A DNA stretch of 46,571 bases from Chthonomonas sp. UBA6659 (GTDB lineage Bacteria; Armatimonadota; Fimbriimonadia; Fimbriimonadales; Fimbriimonadaceae). Shown here one piece after another: positions 23,102-31,599 of this stretch (positions within the stretch are counted from its first letter, which is position 1; each line of letters begins with the position of its first letter). The position numbers and the translations under genes are program-made. Where the stretch lies: assembly GCA_002455425.1 (NCBI GenBank), contig DKKT01000066.1, positions 10,941 to 57,511 on the forward strand, written 5' to 3'. The notes beneath the pieces are model-generated. The model saw nothing but the letters and a program-made list of their open reading frames with translations, was not told the origin of the DNA and did not search any database.

Positions 23102-24628
23102 CTACTGGTCGCCGTACTGCCCGAAGTTCAGGACGAGGATGTCGAAGTCGTCACTATCGACGTAGTCGTCTTCATTGAGGTCTGCCGTGCCGACCCAATT
23201 CTCTCCACTGGATTCCTTATCCGTTCCGAACTGGCGGACAAGCTGGTCGAAGTCGTCGCTGTCGACCACGTTGTCTCGAGTCACGTCGCCGTTGACCAAG
23301 TCCGGGTACAGGACGACTTGACCGGAAGCCAGGTTTGCGTGCAGCGTTCGGCGGAGGTAGTGGCCGTAGCGGAAGGACACTTCGTAGGTGCCCGCCGGGA
23401 GGTCCGGATAGACCCCAAACAAGCCGTCCTCGCCGTAGCCGAGATCCTCAAGCGGAACCACCGTCGAGTACTTGACGTCGCCGCTCTGTCGCACCTCGAT
23501 CTCGAGGGGACGCGCTTGGGTGGAGGCGAGATTGGGCAGCGTCGCCACTCCCCAGAGGATCTGCACCTCCGGCTTCATGATGCGCGCATAGAAGGCCTCC
23601 TCGTCGCCGTTCGGGTTGACACCTTTCCCTACGATCTCGAGCTGATCCGAGGAGAACTCGCGAATGTCGCCGACGAACGTGAGGCGCCAGCCTGGGATGA
23701 AGATGCCATTCTGATTCAGAACCGAGGCGAGCCTGCGGATCCCATTGACCTTGTCCCAAAGGAAGGCCTCGGTCCCCAGTCCGGACTCGGAGTTCCCTCC
23801 GACGAATCGACCCGACGGGTCGATCGCGGTCGCATGGCTTGCATTTGGACCGCCGGGAAGGTCGCCCAGATCGTCGATGCCGTTCCCGTTCCATCGAACC
23901 GCGCGAGGACCCAACGGCATGTGACATGAGCCCACGACGAACACGCCGTTACCGTTGGTTGCAGTGGCAGAGCTGCTGATCGCGCCAGGGAGGAGCGGAA
24001 GCTCGATCAACGTGTCGTTCGGACCGGTTTTGAATGCTCGGTCATAGAGGTCGGCGCGCGAGCCGACCCCCACGATCACTTGGCCATCACCAGAGATATC
24101 AAGCCCATTGCTGTAGTTCGGGCCGCCGCTGAGATCACCAAGACTCAGTTTCTGGCTATTGACATATCTGAAAGCGTATCGACCTGAAGCGTGGGTTCCC
24201 GTGCCGCAGGCCACGAGGCCGTCGTCGGAAATCGAGCTCAAGATGCTGTCGAAGTCGCCGCCGGGAAGATCACCGACACCGAGCGTTAAGCCAGGATAGT
24301 TCCAAATGCATCCCTCAGTTCCGTTGGCGGAGGAGGCTCTTCCCACGATGACGGTGCCGCTCTGATCGACCCCGTAGGCGCGTGAGGTCAGGAAACCGCC
24401 AGGGAGATCGGGCAAAGCGACGGTGTTGCCGCTCAAGAGGAACCGGCACGCCGTCTGAACTCCATTGAGATCGGCATATCCGACGATGACTCCGCCTGAG
24501 CTCAGCGCGAATGCGCAGCTGTTGACGGACCCCCCAGGGAGGTCGCCGAGGGGCGTAAAGGTGAGGTCAGCCTGGGCAATGCCAGAAACGGTAGCGAGAC
24601 CGAGAAGAATCAGTGATCGAGTTTTCAT
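23102..24628 (-). CDS. Secreted HAF-repeat protein with dockerin-like C-terminus (paralogue)
   Basis: 508 residues from the ATG at 24628, chosen for AAGGAG upstream and the signal peptide (LILLGLATVSGIAQA); the frame is open 112 codons further upstream without either. At least five HAF repeats are clear: PLGDLPGGSVNSCAFALSS, YGVDQSGTVIVGRA, GVGDLPGGDFDSIL, SLGDLSGGPNYSNGLDIS, DDLGDLPGGPNASHATAID. A beta domain and two DSDDFD units follow. Compared with its paralogue at 20946-22469, the HAF consensus (LGDLPGG) is better kept. Its own terminator lies at 23051-23087. Confidence 0.85.
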   Translation of the reverse strand: MKTRSLILLGLATVSGIAQADLTFTPLGDLPGGSVNSCAFALSSGGVIVGYADLNGVQTACRFLLSGNTVALPDLPGGFLTSRAYGVDQSGTVIVGRASSANGTEGCIWNYPGLTLGVGDLPGGDFDSILSSISDDGLVACGTGTHASGRYAFRYVNSQKLSLGDLSGGPNYSNGLDISGDGQVIVGVGSRADLYDRAFKTGPNDTLIELPLLPGAISSSATATNGNGVFVVGSCHMPLGPRAVRWNGNGIDDLGDLPGGPNASHATAIDPSGRFVGGNSESGLGTEAFLWDKVNGIRRLASVLNQNGIFIPGWRLTFVGDIREFSSDQLEIVGKGVNPNGDEEAFYARIMKPEVQILWGVATLPNLASTQARPLEIEVRQSGDVKYSTVVPLEDLGYGEDGLFGVYPDLPAGTYEVSFRYGHYLRRTLHANLASGQVVLYPDLVNGDVTRDNVVDSDDFDQLVRQFGTDKESSGENWVGTADLNEDDYVDSDDFDILVLNFGQYGDQ

Positions 24629-24696
24629 GAGGTTTGACTCCTTTGCTGCTGCGTGGAGCGGCGTTGGAGTCATCGTCACACCCGATCGCAAAATGC

Positions 24697-24714
24697 CCGT
24701 GAATTCTCCGTGAA
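24697..24714 (-). promoter_or_regulatory. Conserved direct-repeat box upstream of HAF gene (copy 2)
   Basis: Identical TTCACGG-AGAA-TTCACGG on the minus strand, ending 69 bases upstream of the ATG at 24628. The flanking ~90 bases are also conserved with copy 1, but no good -10 box is visible. Confidence 0.45.
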
Positions 24715-24741
24715 ATCCGGAAAATGGCGCGACAAGCGACC

Positions 24742-25614
24742 TTACTGGGGTCGGAGACTGATCGAGGTGAACGAGACCAGCTTGCCGGGAAGGTTCCAGG
24801 TTTTGCCGGTGCGCTGATTGCCGACCGACGCAGTAGTGATCCAGACTTCGCCCTTGCCGAGCGGGGTGAGTTCCCGTGTCGAAATGGTCGCCCAGAGGTC
24901 GCGAGTCCATCCGTAGTCGACGTCCTGGCCCGTGCACCGCGTCACCAGCCTTGCCCCACGCCAATCGACTTCTTGGACGGTGTAGCTTCCCCCGTTCGTA
25001 CTGTTTCCGGTGAACGCGACCACCCAGGCCCGCCGCGTCGCCTTGTCCTCGCGCACCTGTTCGAGGCTGAAGTTCTGATCGGAAAAGTCCTCGCCTTTGC
25101 TAGCCCCGCTCGAAGTCAGTACATAGCTCCAGTCGAAGGGCCACTGCCGGACCGTGACCGTCAAGCTCGCGCCCGCAGAGCTCCACTTCTTGTCACCCTT
25201 CCAGCCGTTGTCGACCGGCTCGACCTTGCGGAGCTTGCCGTCCGTCACCTGGAAGTAGTCCTGCCCCAGTGCGTACACGGGTCCGCCCTCCCGGGCGTTG
25301 CCGCTCACGCTCGGGACCACGTAGTCGACCTTCCCGATCTTCTTCCTGTTCTTTCCGTCCACCGTTCCGTACCAGAGGTCGGAGACCTCGTCCGTGCCCT
25401 GTATCCACACCAGGGCGTTCTTTGAGACCCATCGGACGGCGGAGCACTCAAGGGTGCCCTTGGTGAACGCCTTCCGACCCTTCCCGTCAATTCCGCTCAG
25501 ATAGACCTGACTATGGGTCTTGGTCTTGCCATCCGTGCTGTAGTATCGCGCGGTGTACGCGAGGGCGACGGTGTCCGCGGGAGCAAGCGCGACGGCGGCG
25601 AGAAGAGCGAGCAT
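24742..25614 (-). CDS. Secreted protein of unknown function, beta-propeller-like
   Basis: 290 residues, ATG at 25614. Short leader (MLALLAAVALAPADT). The rest shows repeated strand-turn patterns with K/G-rich hairpins (SGIDGKGRKAFTKGT, GTVDGKNRKKIGKV, VTDGKLRKVEP), as in TolB/WD40-like propellers that hold about four blades. No catalytic motif was recognised. It lies 17 bases after the endonuclease IV gene and is probably co-transcribed with it. The link between the two is not obvious. Confidence 0.7.
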   Translation of the reverse strand: MLALLAAVALAPADTVALAYTARYYSTDGKTKTHSQVYLSGIDGKGRKAFTKGTLECSAVRWVSKNALVWIQGTDEVSDLWYGTVDGKNRKKIGKVDYVVPSVSGNAREGGPVYALGQDYFQVTDGKLRKVEPVDNGWKGDKKWSSAGASLTVTVRQWPFDWSYVLTSSGASKGEDFSDQNFSLEQVREDKATRRAWVVAFTGNSTNGGSYTVQEVDWRGARLVTRCTGQDVDYGWTRDLWATISTRELTPLGKGEVWITTASVGNQRTGKTWNLPGKLVSFTSISLRPQ

Positions 25615-25631
25615 GAATCGAGGCTACCCGG

Positions 25632-26480
25632 TCAAGTCGCGCACAACGACTTCAGGACCGCGAGATTCTCGCCATGGTGGGTTTCTGCATCGGGGGTCTC
25701 CAGCAGGATCGGCGTCTGCTCGAACCGAGGATCGTTGACGAGGCATCGGAAGGCCTCGAGGCCGATCTCGCCCTTCCCAATGTGCTCGTGACGGTCCTTC
25801 CGCGATCCCAGCCCATGCTTGCTGTCGTTAGCGTGGATCGCCTTGATCGTGGCGACTCCCACGAGGCGGTCGAACTCGGCAAACGTCGCTTCGTACGCCT
25901 CCGGCGTGCGGATGTCGTAGCCGGCCGCGAAGATGTGGCACGTATCGATGCAGACACCAAGTCGCGTCGGTCGCTTGCAGAGATCAAGGATCGTCGCCAG
26001 CTGCTCGAATCGCCAGTTGAGGCAAGAACCTTGGCCAGCGGTAGTCTCCATGAGGAGCGTGACGGTCTCCGGGGTTTCGGCAAGGATGGTGAGGGCTGAT
26101 TCGGCCACGCGGGCCAGCCCAACTTCCTCACCCTGCCCGACGTGAGCACCCATGTGAGAGACCACGAACGGGATGCCATACCGAGCGCAGCGCACGATCT
26201 CGCCGGAGAGCCCACCCATGCTCTTCGAACGGAGCTCCTCATCGGGTGCACAGAGGTTGATGAGGTAGCTGTCATGGCTGACAAGCGAGTGGATCGCGGT
26301 CGCTTCCTCGGCGGCCAAGAGATCTTGGACCATGGTGTCCGTGACCTCCTTCGACTTCCATTGTTGCGGGCTCGAGGTGAAGACTTGGACGGCAGTACAA
26401 CCAATGTCGTGACCGCGCTGGACGGCTTTACCCAGTCCGCCCGCCGTGGGCATGTGTGCGCCTAAGAGTTTTGCCGCCAT
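25632..26480 (-). CDS. nfo: Endonuclease IV (AP endonuclease)
   Basis: 282 residues from the ATG at 26480, the usual family length (about 280); the open frame continues upstream without homology. TIM-barrel AP endonuclease with the family signatures: GAHMPTAGGL at the N-terminus, SHMGAHVGQG near 110, LLMETTAGQG with the metal-ligand Glu, GVCIDTCHIFAAGYD, and HANDSKHGLGSRKDRHEHIGKGEIG, which supplies Asp and His ligands of the three-zinc centre. It cleaves DNA 5' to abasic sites in base excision repair. Divergent from the Tat-peptide/amidase pair. Confidence 0.95.
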   Translation of the reverse strand: MAAKLLGAHMPTAGGLGKAVQRGHDIGCTAVQVFTSSPQQWKSKEVTDTMVQDLLAAEEATAIHSLVSHDSYLINLCAPDEELRSKSMGGLSGEIVRCARYGIPFVVSHMGAHVGQGEEVGLARVAESALTILAETPETVTLLMETTAGQGSCLNWRFEQLATILDLCKRPTRLGVCIDTCHIFAAGYDIRTPEAYEATFAEFDRLVGVATIKAIHANDSKHGLGSRKDRHEHIGKGEIGLEAFRCLVNDPRFEQTPILLETPDAETHHGENLAVLKSLCAT

Positions 26481-26520
26481 CGGCTGATTCTGGCATGCCC
26501 TCTCGCGGGTAAAAGAGGGC

Positions 26521-26796
26521 GTGGAACTCTCTCGACGTCGACTCCTCACCGCGGGTGCCGGGAGCCTGGTGCTCACTCTCTTGCCCGTGCCCGGGTTCGC
26601 GCAATCCAGCGGGGCCTCGATCGAAGTAGTGGAAAAGCAGCTCAAGGCCAAGCTCTCGGACGACGCCAAGAAGCTTCTCTCGACCTCCCTCGCCGGCCTC
26701 AACCAGGTCTCGGCGGCGCGACAACGATTTGCCTTGCCAGAGAATAGCGAGCCCGCGACGATCTTCCGCGCGGTCCCGGCGAGGAAGCTGACCTGA
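26521..26796 (+). CDS. Small Tat-type exported protein preceding amidase
   Basis: 91 residues from a GTG at 26521 behind AGAGGG. The N-terminus has a twin-arginine pattern (SRRRLLTAGAGSLVLTLLPVPGFAQ). A short helical segment (KQLKAKLSDDAKKLLSTSLAGLNQ) follows, and the end (EPATIFRAVPARKLT) leads straight into the amidase start with a one-base stop/start overlap (TGATG). Some exported amidases carry a Tat leader and linker of this kind in one chain, so this may be the detached leader of the amidase, split by a frameshift, or a separate small partner. Confidence 0.6.
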   Translation: MELSRRRLLTAGAGSLVLTLLPVPGFAQSSGASIEVVEKQLKAKLSDDAKKLLSTSLAGLNQVSAARQRFALPENSEPATIFRAVPARKLT

Positions 26797-28181
26797 TGAG
26801 TCCGTTCGCTTCGATCCGAGAGCTTGCCGACGCGATTCGATGGAAGAAAGTGTCGTCCGTCGAGCTGACGACGATGTTCGTCAAGCGACTCGAATCCCTC
26901 GGCAAGTCGCATCGTGCGGTCGCTGAAATGACGGAAGAGCATGCGATGGAGCAGGCGAGGCAGGCTGACAACAGCCCTGCCCGAACAATGCTCCACGGCA
27001 TCCCGTTTGGGGTCAAGGACCTGCTGGCCACGAAGGGCATTCCCACGCGCTGGGGCTCGCCGGGTCACGCCGACCAGGTATTCGATTACGACGCAACCGC
27101 CGTCCGAAGACTCTATGAACACGGTGGAGTGCTCGTCGCGAAGCTTGAGATGATCGAACTCGCCGGAGGCGGCAACTACAACGTCGCCAACGCGAGCCGC
27201 ATGGGTCCCTGTGCCTCCGCCTGGGATAGGAAGCGTTGGGCGGGTGGTTCGAGTTCGGGTTCAGGCGCGGCCACTGCGCTAGGCTGCGTGCCGTACTCGC
27301 TCGGCAGCGAGACGAGCGGCAGCATCACGTGTCCCAGTGCATTCAACGGCTGTACCGGCTTCCGCCCGACCTACGGGCGCGTGAGCCGACACGGTGCGAT
27401 GGCCCTGTGTTGGACGATGGATAAGATTGGGCCGATCTGCCGCTCGGCCGAGGACTGCGCCATCGTGCTGGAGGCCATCGCGGGGCAGGATTCGGCCGAT
27501 CCCTCGACGCTCGCCCAGCGTCTCGATCTTCGCCCCCGCGGGCGACGTCCGCGCATTGGGCTCTTGAAGGAGCGATTCCGGGAGAACAACGCGGCCGATT
27601 GTGAGAAGGCCTATCAGGACGCACTCGACGTCCTGCGGAAGATGGGTTATGAGACGGTCGAGGTGGCGTACCCGGCCTTGCCGTACGGTTTGGCAGTCGA
27701 GATCATCGTCAACGCCGAAGGAGCGAGCGCCCACGAGAACTTCATCCGGAGCGAGCGATTAACCATGCTCGCGGATGTCAACCAGGTCGCCGGCTTCGCC
27801 GCCTCTCTCGAGACGAAGGCGACCGACTACCTTTGGGCGCTTCGGTTCCGCAACGAAGCGCTGAAAGCGAACGCGATCTGGGACCAGTGCGATTGCATCT
27901 TCACGCCGGTTTTCTATCACGCTGCCGTGGCGATCGACAAGCCGTTCGACCAGACCTTCCGCAACATGGGTGGCGACGGCGGACCGGCGAATCTGCTCGG
28001 ATGGCCCGCGATCGCGTTTCCGATCGGCTTCGAGGACGGCGCGCCGCTGGGCGGCCAGATCATCGCGCCGGCTTACCGGGAAGACGTCTGTCTTCGGGTC
28101 GCGCGGGACTTCCAATTTGAGACCGACTTCCACCTCCGCCGACCGGCGGAGGCGAAGCTGGATCGTTGGAGTACGACGTGA
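26796..28181 (+). CDS. Amidase signature family hydrolase (GatA/AmiD-like)
   Basis: 461 residues. Amidase-signature fold with the Ser-cisSer-Lys triad: K74 in GVKDLLATKG, cis-Ser within GGSSSGSG (about 152-154), and nucleophile S176 in GSETSGSI. The last motif differs from the usual DTGGSIR but keeps the serine. Length is typical (450-480). It hydrolyses carbon-nitrogen amide bonds; the substrate is unknown. No gatB or gatC lies nearby, so it is unlikely to be the Glu-tRNA amidotransferase subunit. The start overlaps the preceding stop by one base. Confidence 0.88.
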   Translation: MSPFASIRELADAIRWKKVSSVELTTMFVKRLESLGKSHRAVAEMTEEHAMEQARQADNSPARTMLHGIPFGVKDLLATKGIPTRWGSPGHADQVFDYDATAVRRLYEHGGVLVAKLEMIELAGGGNYNVANASRMGPCASAWDRKRWAGGSSSGSGAATALGCVPYSLGSETSGSITCPSAFNGCTGFRPTYGRVSRHGAMALCWTMDKIGPICRSAEDCAIVLEAIAGQDSADPSTLAQRLDLRPRGRRPRIGLLKERFRENNAADCEKAYQDALDVLRKMGYETVEVAYPALPYGLAVEIIVNAEGASAHENFIRSERLTMLADVNQVAGFAASLETKATDYLWALRFRNEALKANAIWDQCDCIFTPVFYHAAVAIDKPFDQTFRNMGGDGGPANLLGWPAIAFPIGFEDGAPLGGQIIAPAYREDVCLRVARDFQFETDFHLRRPAEAKLDRWSTT

Positions 28182-28289
28182 AGCAAGGACGGGTTGCCGC
28201 GAGGTGACCGCATCCCCGCGTGCGTGTGTTCCATCGGGCTCCGGTTCCGTCCGAGACGGCAATGAACTTCGCTCCGCCCGTGGCATCCT

Positions 28290-29327
28290 ATGACGGGGAT
28301 CATGGTCCTGAAATCCCATGACATCGACAATCCACGTGTGACTCCCTCGGAACCGCTTGTCGACAAGTTTGGCCGCCGCCACGACTACCTTCGGGTATCG
28401 CTCACCGATCGGTGCAACTTCCGGTGCCTCTACTGTATGCCCGAAGCGGGCGTCGAGTGGAAAGAGCGCAGCGAAATCCTGACTCTCGAGGAGATCGAGC
28501 GGGTCGTTGCCCTCTTTGGGCGACTCGGTGTGCGCAAAGTGCGCCTCACCGGGGGGGAACCGACGATACGCAAAGGGCTCGTCGACCTCGTGTCGCGACT
28601 TGGCAAAATCCCGGGCATCGAGGAGATCCATCTCACCACGAACGGGTTCCTGCTCGCCGACTTGGCGGGGCCGCTACGGGATGCGGGCCTTTGCGGCGTG
28701 AACGTGAGCCTCGACTCGCTCCAACGAGACCGATTCGAGGAGATCACGCAGCGGGATGCGCTCGACCGCGTCCTGGCCGGCATCGACGGGGCGGTCGCCT
28801 CCGGGATCGCGACCAAGCTCAATGTGGTGGTGATCCCGGGCATGAACGAGGATGAACTCGCCGACTTCGTCCGTTTCGGAGCCCGCCATGGCGTGCAGGT
28901 GCGCTTCATCGAGTTCATGCCGTTCTTCGGCAACCCGTGGCGACCCGACCGTGTGATGGGTCTTCGCGAGATTCGCGCCCGAATCGAGGAGCAGTGGCGG
29001 CTGAGACCCTTGGCTCGCGGACCTCATGCCGTGGCCCAGGAGTTTGCGGTCGAAGGGCTCCCGACCTCGATCGGGTTTGTCGCGAGCATGACCGACAGCT
29101 TCTGCGAGAGCTGCAACCGGCTGAGGATCACGGCCGACGGACGGTTCAAGACGTGCCTATTTCTGCCGACCCAGTCCAGCCTGCGCGACCGCATGCGAGC
29201 AGGCGCCGACGATGACGCGCTCGCTCGGGCCGTGCGTGCCGATCTCCGAACGAAGTGGCGAGCCCATCCGCCGATGGACCGCTGGGATCGTCTCGATCCG
29301 CTCTCGATGGTGGAGATCGGCGGATGA
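28290..29327 (+). CDS. moaA: GTP 3',8-cyclase, molybdenum cofactor biosynthesis protein A
   Basis: 345 residues. Radical SAM enzyme: C42-x3-C46-x2-C49 binds the first [4Fe-4S] cluster, RLTGGEPT is the SAM-binding GGEP motif, and the C-terminal CESCNRLRITADGRFKTC binds the second cluster. The chain ends in the conserved Gly-Gly (VEIGG). With MoaC it turns GTP into cyclic pyranopterin monophosphate. The start is uncertain: ATG at 28290, ATG at 28302 and GTG at 28338 are all possible, as homology begins only near PLVDKFGRR. It overlaps the next gene by four bases (ATGA). First gene of the Moco operon; no Moco riboswitch was recognised in the 108 bases upstream. Confidence 0.95.
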   Translation: MTGIMVLKSHDIDNPRVTPSEPLVDKFGRRHDYLRVSLTDRCNFRCLYCMPEAGVEWKERSEILTLEEIERVVALFGRLGVRKVRLTGGEPTIRKGLVDLVSRLGKIPGIEEIHLTTNGFLLADLAGPLRDAGLCGVNVSLDSLQRDRFEEITQRDALDRVLAGIDGAVASGIATKLNVVVIPGMNEDELADFVRFGARHGVQVRFIEFMPFFGNPWRPDRVMGLREIRARIEEQWRLRPLARGPHAVAQEFAVEGLPTSIGFVASMTDSFCESCNRLRITADGRFKTCLFLPTQSSLRDRMRAGADDDALARAVRADLRTKWRAHPPMDRWDRLDPLSMVEIGG

Positions 29328-30226
29328 GGGACGTCAGCGCCAAACCGACCACTTTGCGGACGGCCCGAGCGCGGGCCGAGGTCACGGCTGCCAAGCCGAC
29401 CCTCGAGGCGGTCCTCGCCCACCGCACTCCGAAGGGCGATCCGCTTCCGGTGGCGAAGGTCGCCGCAATTCAGGCGGCGAAGAAGACGGCCGAGTGGATC
29501 CCGTATTGCCACAACATTCCGATCGAGCACGTCGAAACTCATTTCGAGATCCTCGACGATCGGATCGCGATCGAAGTGACCGTGGTTTCCGTGGCGAGGA
29601 CCGGCGTCGAAATGGAGGCGATGACCGCGGCCGCGGCCGCGGCTCTGACGCTCGTTGACATGCTCAAGATGATCGACGCATCGATGACGATCGCGTCGAT
29701 CCGACTCCTCGAGAAGACCGGCGGCAAGAGTGATGCGCATTCGGTCGATCCCTGGCGAGCCCACGTCCTGGTCTGCTCCGATAGGATCTCCGCGGGCCAA
29801 TTCGAGGATCGATCGGGCGAGATCCTCGCCTCGGGATGTCGGTCCTGGGGAGCCACCGAAGTCGCGCTCACGATCGTGCCTGACGACATCGCCGCAATCC
29901 GGGCTTCCGTCGAAGCGTCGGTCGGTGCCGGTGCCGATGTGCTCCTCGTGACGGGAGGGACCGGGATCGGCCCTCGAGACCGCACTCCCGAAGCCGTCGA
30001 ACCGCTCCTCGATCTGCCGCTGCCCGGGGTGGTCGAGGCCTTGCGTTCGCATGGACAGGCGCGCCTCGGGACGGCGATGCTCAGTCGGTCGGTGGCAGGG
30101 ATCATGGGCCGCACCGTGCTCGTGACGGTCCCGGGCTCACCGAGCGCGTGCCGTGACGCGATAGCCGTGCTCTTCCCGGCTCTGCTTCACACCAAGGCGA
30201 TGCTGCTTGGGGGCGGGCACTCATGA
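29324..30226 (+). CDS. moaC: Bifunctional MoaC-MogA/MoaB fusion
   Basis: 300 residues from the ATG at 29324, overlapping moaA by four bases. Residues ~1-150 are MoaC (cyclic pyranopterin monophosphate synthase): AAKKTAEWIPYCHNIPIEHV and the active-site segment VDMLKMIDASM with the family Asp/Lys pair. Residues ~155-300 are a MogA/MoaB domain (molybdopterin adenylyltransferase): VLVCSDRISAGQFEDRSG, VTGGTGIGPRDRTPEAV and VPGSPSACRDA. The fusion joins the first step after MoaA with a late adenylylation step. Such fusions are known in some bacteria. Stop and next start overlap as ATGA. Confidence 0.93.
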   Translation: MRDVSAKPTTLRTARARAEVTAAKPTLEAVLAHRTPKGDPLPVAKVAAIQAAKKTAEWIPYCHNIPIEHVETHFEILDDRIAIEVTVVSVARTGVEMEAMTAAAAAALTLVDMLKMIDASMTIASIRLLEKTGGKSDAHSVDPWRAHVLVCSDRISAGQFEDRSGEILASGCRSWGATEVALTIVPDDIAAIRASVEASVGAGADVLLVTGGTGIGPRDRTPEAVEPLLDLPLPGVVEALRSHGQARLGTAMLSRSVAGIMGRTVLVTVPGSPSACRDAIAVLFPALLHTKAMLLGGGHS

Positions 30227-31362
30227 TCTCGTTCGAGGAAGCGATCGCGGCTGTCGACTCGGTCCGGCCCTCAACCCAGTCCGTATCGACCTCCGTCGTC
30301 GAGGCGCTCGGTCGTCGGACGGCTCACGCGATCGTCGCTCCGTTCGATTCGCCGCCCTTCTCGAACAGTGCGATGGACGGGTATGCCGTCGGCTCGTTGC
30401 CCGGTCCTTGGCGATGGGTTGCATCGGTCCCCGCCGGATGTGTTCCGGAGCCGTTGGAACAAGGCCAGGCTGCGCGGATCTTCACCGGCGCGATGATCCC
30501 GCAAGGCACGGTTGCCGTCATTCCCCAGGAGGATGCTCGGGAGGATGGTTCCGTCCTGGTCGGTAATGCCTGCGAGGATCGCCACATCCGACGGCAGGGC
30601 GAGGAGCTTCGGCAAGGGGATCTCCTCATCCCGGCGGGCACTCGGATCGACCCGCCGGTGCTCTCGATCCTCGCGGCGTTCGGCTTCGATCGGGTCTCCG
30701 TCCCGGCCATGCCGCGGGTCGCTCTCGTCAGTACGGGCGCGGAACTGCTCGCGTCCGGGGAGCGCCCGAGCCCAGGGAAGATTTTCGAATCCAATTCGGC
30801 GGCGCTGACCGCGGTGCTTCAGACCTGGGGATGCGAGGTGACAAACCTACGGCTCGGCGACGATCCCCGGAAGGGCTCTCTCGCGCTCAAAGGCGCTCTC
30901 GGCGCACACGAGGTGCTGATCACGATCGGGGGCATCTCCGTCGGAGATTTCGACTGGGTTCACCAAGCGGTGAGTCAGATGGATTTCGAGACGCACTTCC
31001 GCGGAGTCGCGATCAAGCCGGGGAAACCGGTCGCCCTGGGGACCCGTTCGGACGGGAAAGTCTGGTTCGGGCTGCCCGGCAATCCGCTCTCCGCGATCGT
31101 CACGTTCAGTCTCTTCGTCGCCCGATTCATGGGAGAAGACCATCCTTGGGTCGATGGCCGGATCAGTAGGCCTTGGGAGTGCAGCGGCGACCGCGAGGAG
31201 TTCGTCCCGGCCGATCTGAGTGATTCTGTGCAGCCCCGGAGGGTGGTCGGCTCCCACGCAATCCTCGGAGCCTTAGGCACCACCGGCCTGGCCCGCATCG
31301 ACGGTAGCCGCAAGGCCGGGGACGCCGTCCTTTACACGCCTTGGCCTTGGGGGAGTCGATGA
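30223..31362 (+). CDS. moeA: Molybdopterin molybdenumtransferase
   Basis: 379 residues, slightly shorter than E. coli MoeA (411). Motifs in order: SNSAMDGYAVGS near 45-57, FTGAMIPQGT near 88, LVSTGAELLASG, GKIFESNSAAL, ITIGGISVGDFDWV near 230, IKPGKPVALG and LPGNPLSAIVTFSLF. It inserts molybdate into adenylylated molybdopterin, directly after the MogA step. It overlaps both neighbours by four bases, so translational coupling is likely. Confidence 0.94.
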   Translation: MISFEEAIAAVDSVRPSTQSVSTSVVEALGRRTAHAIVAPFDSPPFSNSAMDGYAVGSLPGPWRWVASVPAGCVPEPLEQGQAARIFTGAMIPQGTVAVIPQEDAREDGSVLVGNACEDRHIRRQGEELRQGDLLIPAGTRIDPPVLSILAAFGFDRVSVPAMPRVALVSTGAELLASGERPSPGKIFESNSAALTAVLQTWGCEVTNLRLGDDPRKGSLALKGALGAHEVLITIGGISVGDFDWVHQAVSQMDFETHFRGVAIKPGKPVALGTRSDGKVWFGLPGNPLSAIVTFSLFVARFMGEDHPWVDGRISRPWECSGDREEFVPADLSDSVQPRRVVGSHAILGALGTTGLARIDGSRKAGDAVLYTPWPWGSR

Positions 31363-31598
31363 CGGTACACGTGCGGTACTTCGCCGTTCTTCGCGAACGC
31401 GCCGGCCGTGAGCGGGAATCCGTCGAGATCGAGCCGATGACCGCTCGCGAACTGGTCGATCGGCTGATTCGCGAACGCGGACTCGGGCTCCCGTCCCCGC
31501 TCATTCGGATCGCGGTTGGGGGAGCATTTGTCGAGGACGGGTCAGTGCTCGCCGACGGTGATGAGATCGTTCTTCTTCCTCCGGTGGCCGGTGGCTGA
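31359..31598 (+). CDS. moaD: Molybdopterin synthase small subunit (sulfur carrier)
   Basis: 79 residues from the ATG at 31359, which overlaps moeA by four bases. Ubiquitin-like fold: VHVRYFAVLRERAGRE, then the ADGDEIVLLPPVAGG tail ending in the required Gly-Gly that is adenylylated and thiocarboxylated. The activating enzyme (MoeB) and the large synthase subunit (MoaE) are fused in the next gene, which starts at its stop codon. Confidence 0.93.
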   Translation: MTVHVRYFAVLRERAGRERESVEIEPMTARELVDRLIRERGLGLPSPLIRIAVGGAFVEDGSVLADGDEIVLLPPVAGG

Positions 31599-31599
31599 C

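Noticed and set aside
26796..28181. gatA assignment
   Set aside because: No gatB or gatC beside it, an atypical signature motif, and a Tat-type leader frame in front suggest an exported or general amidase.
28182..28289. Moco riboswitch upstream of moaA
   Set aside because: The 108-base gap is G+C-rich, but the conserved Moco RNA elements could not be recognised; not supported without a covariance search.
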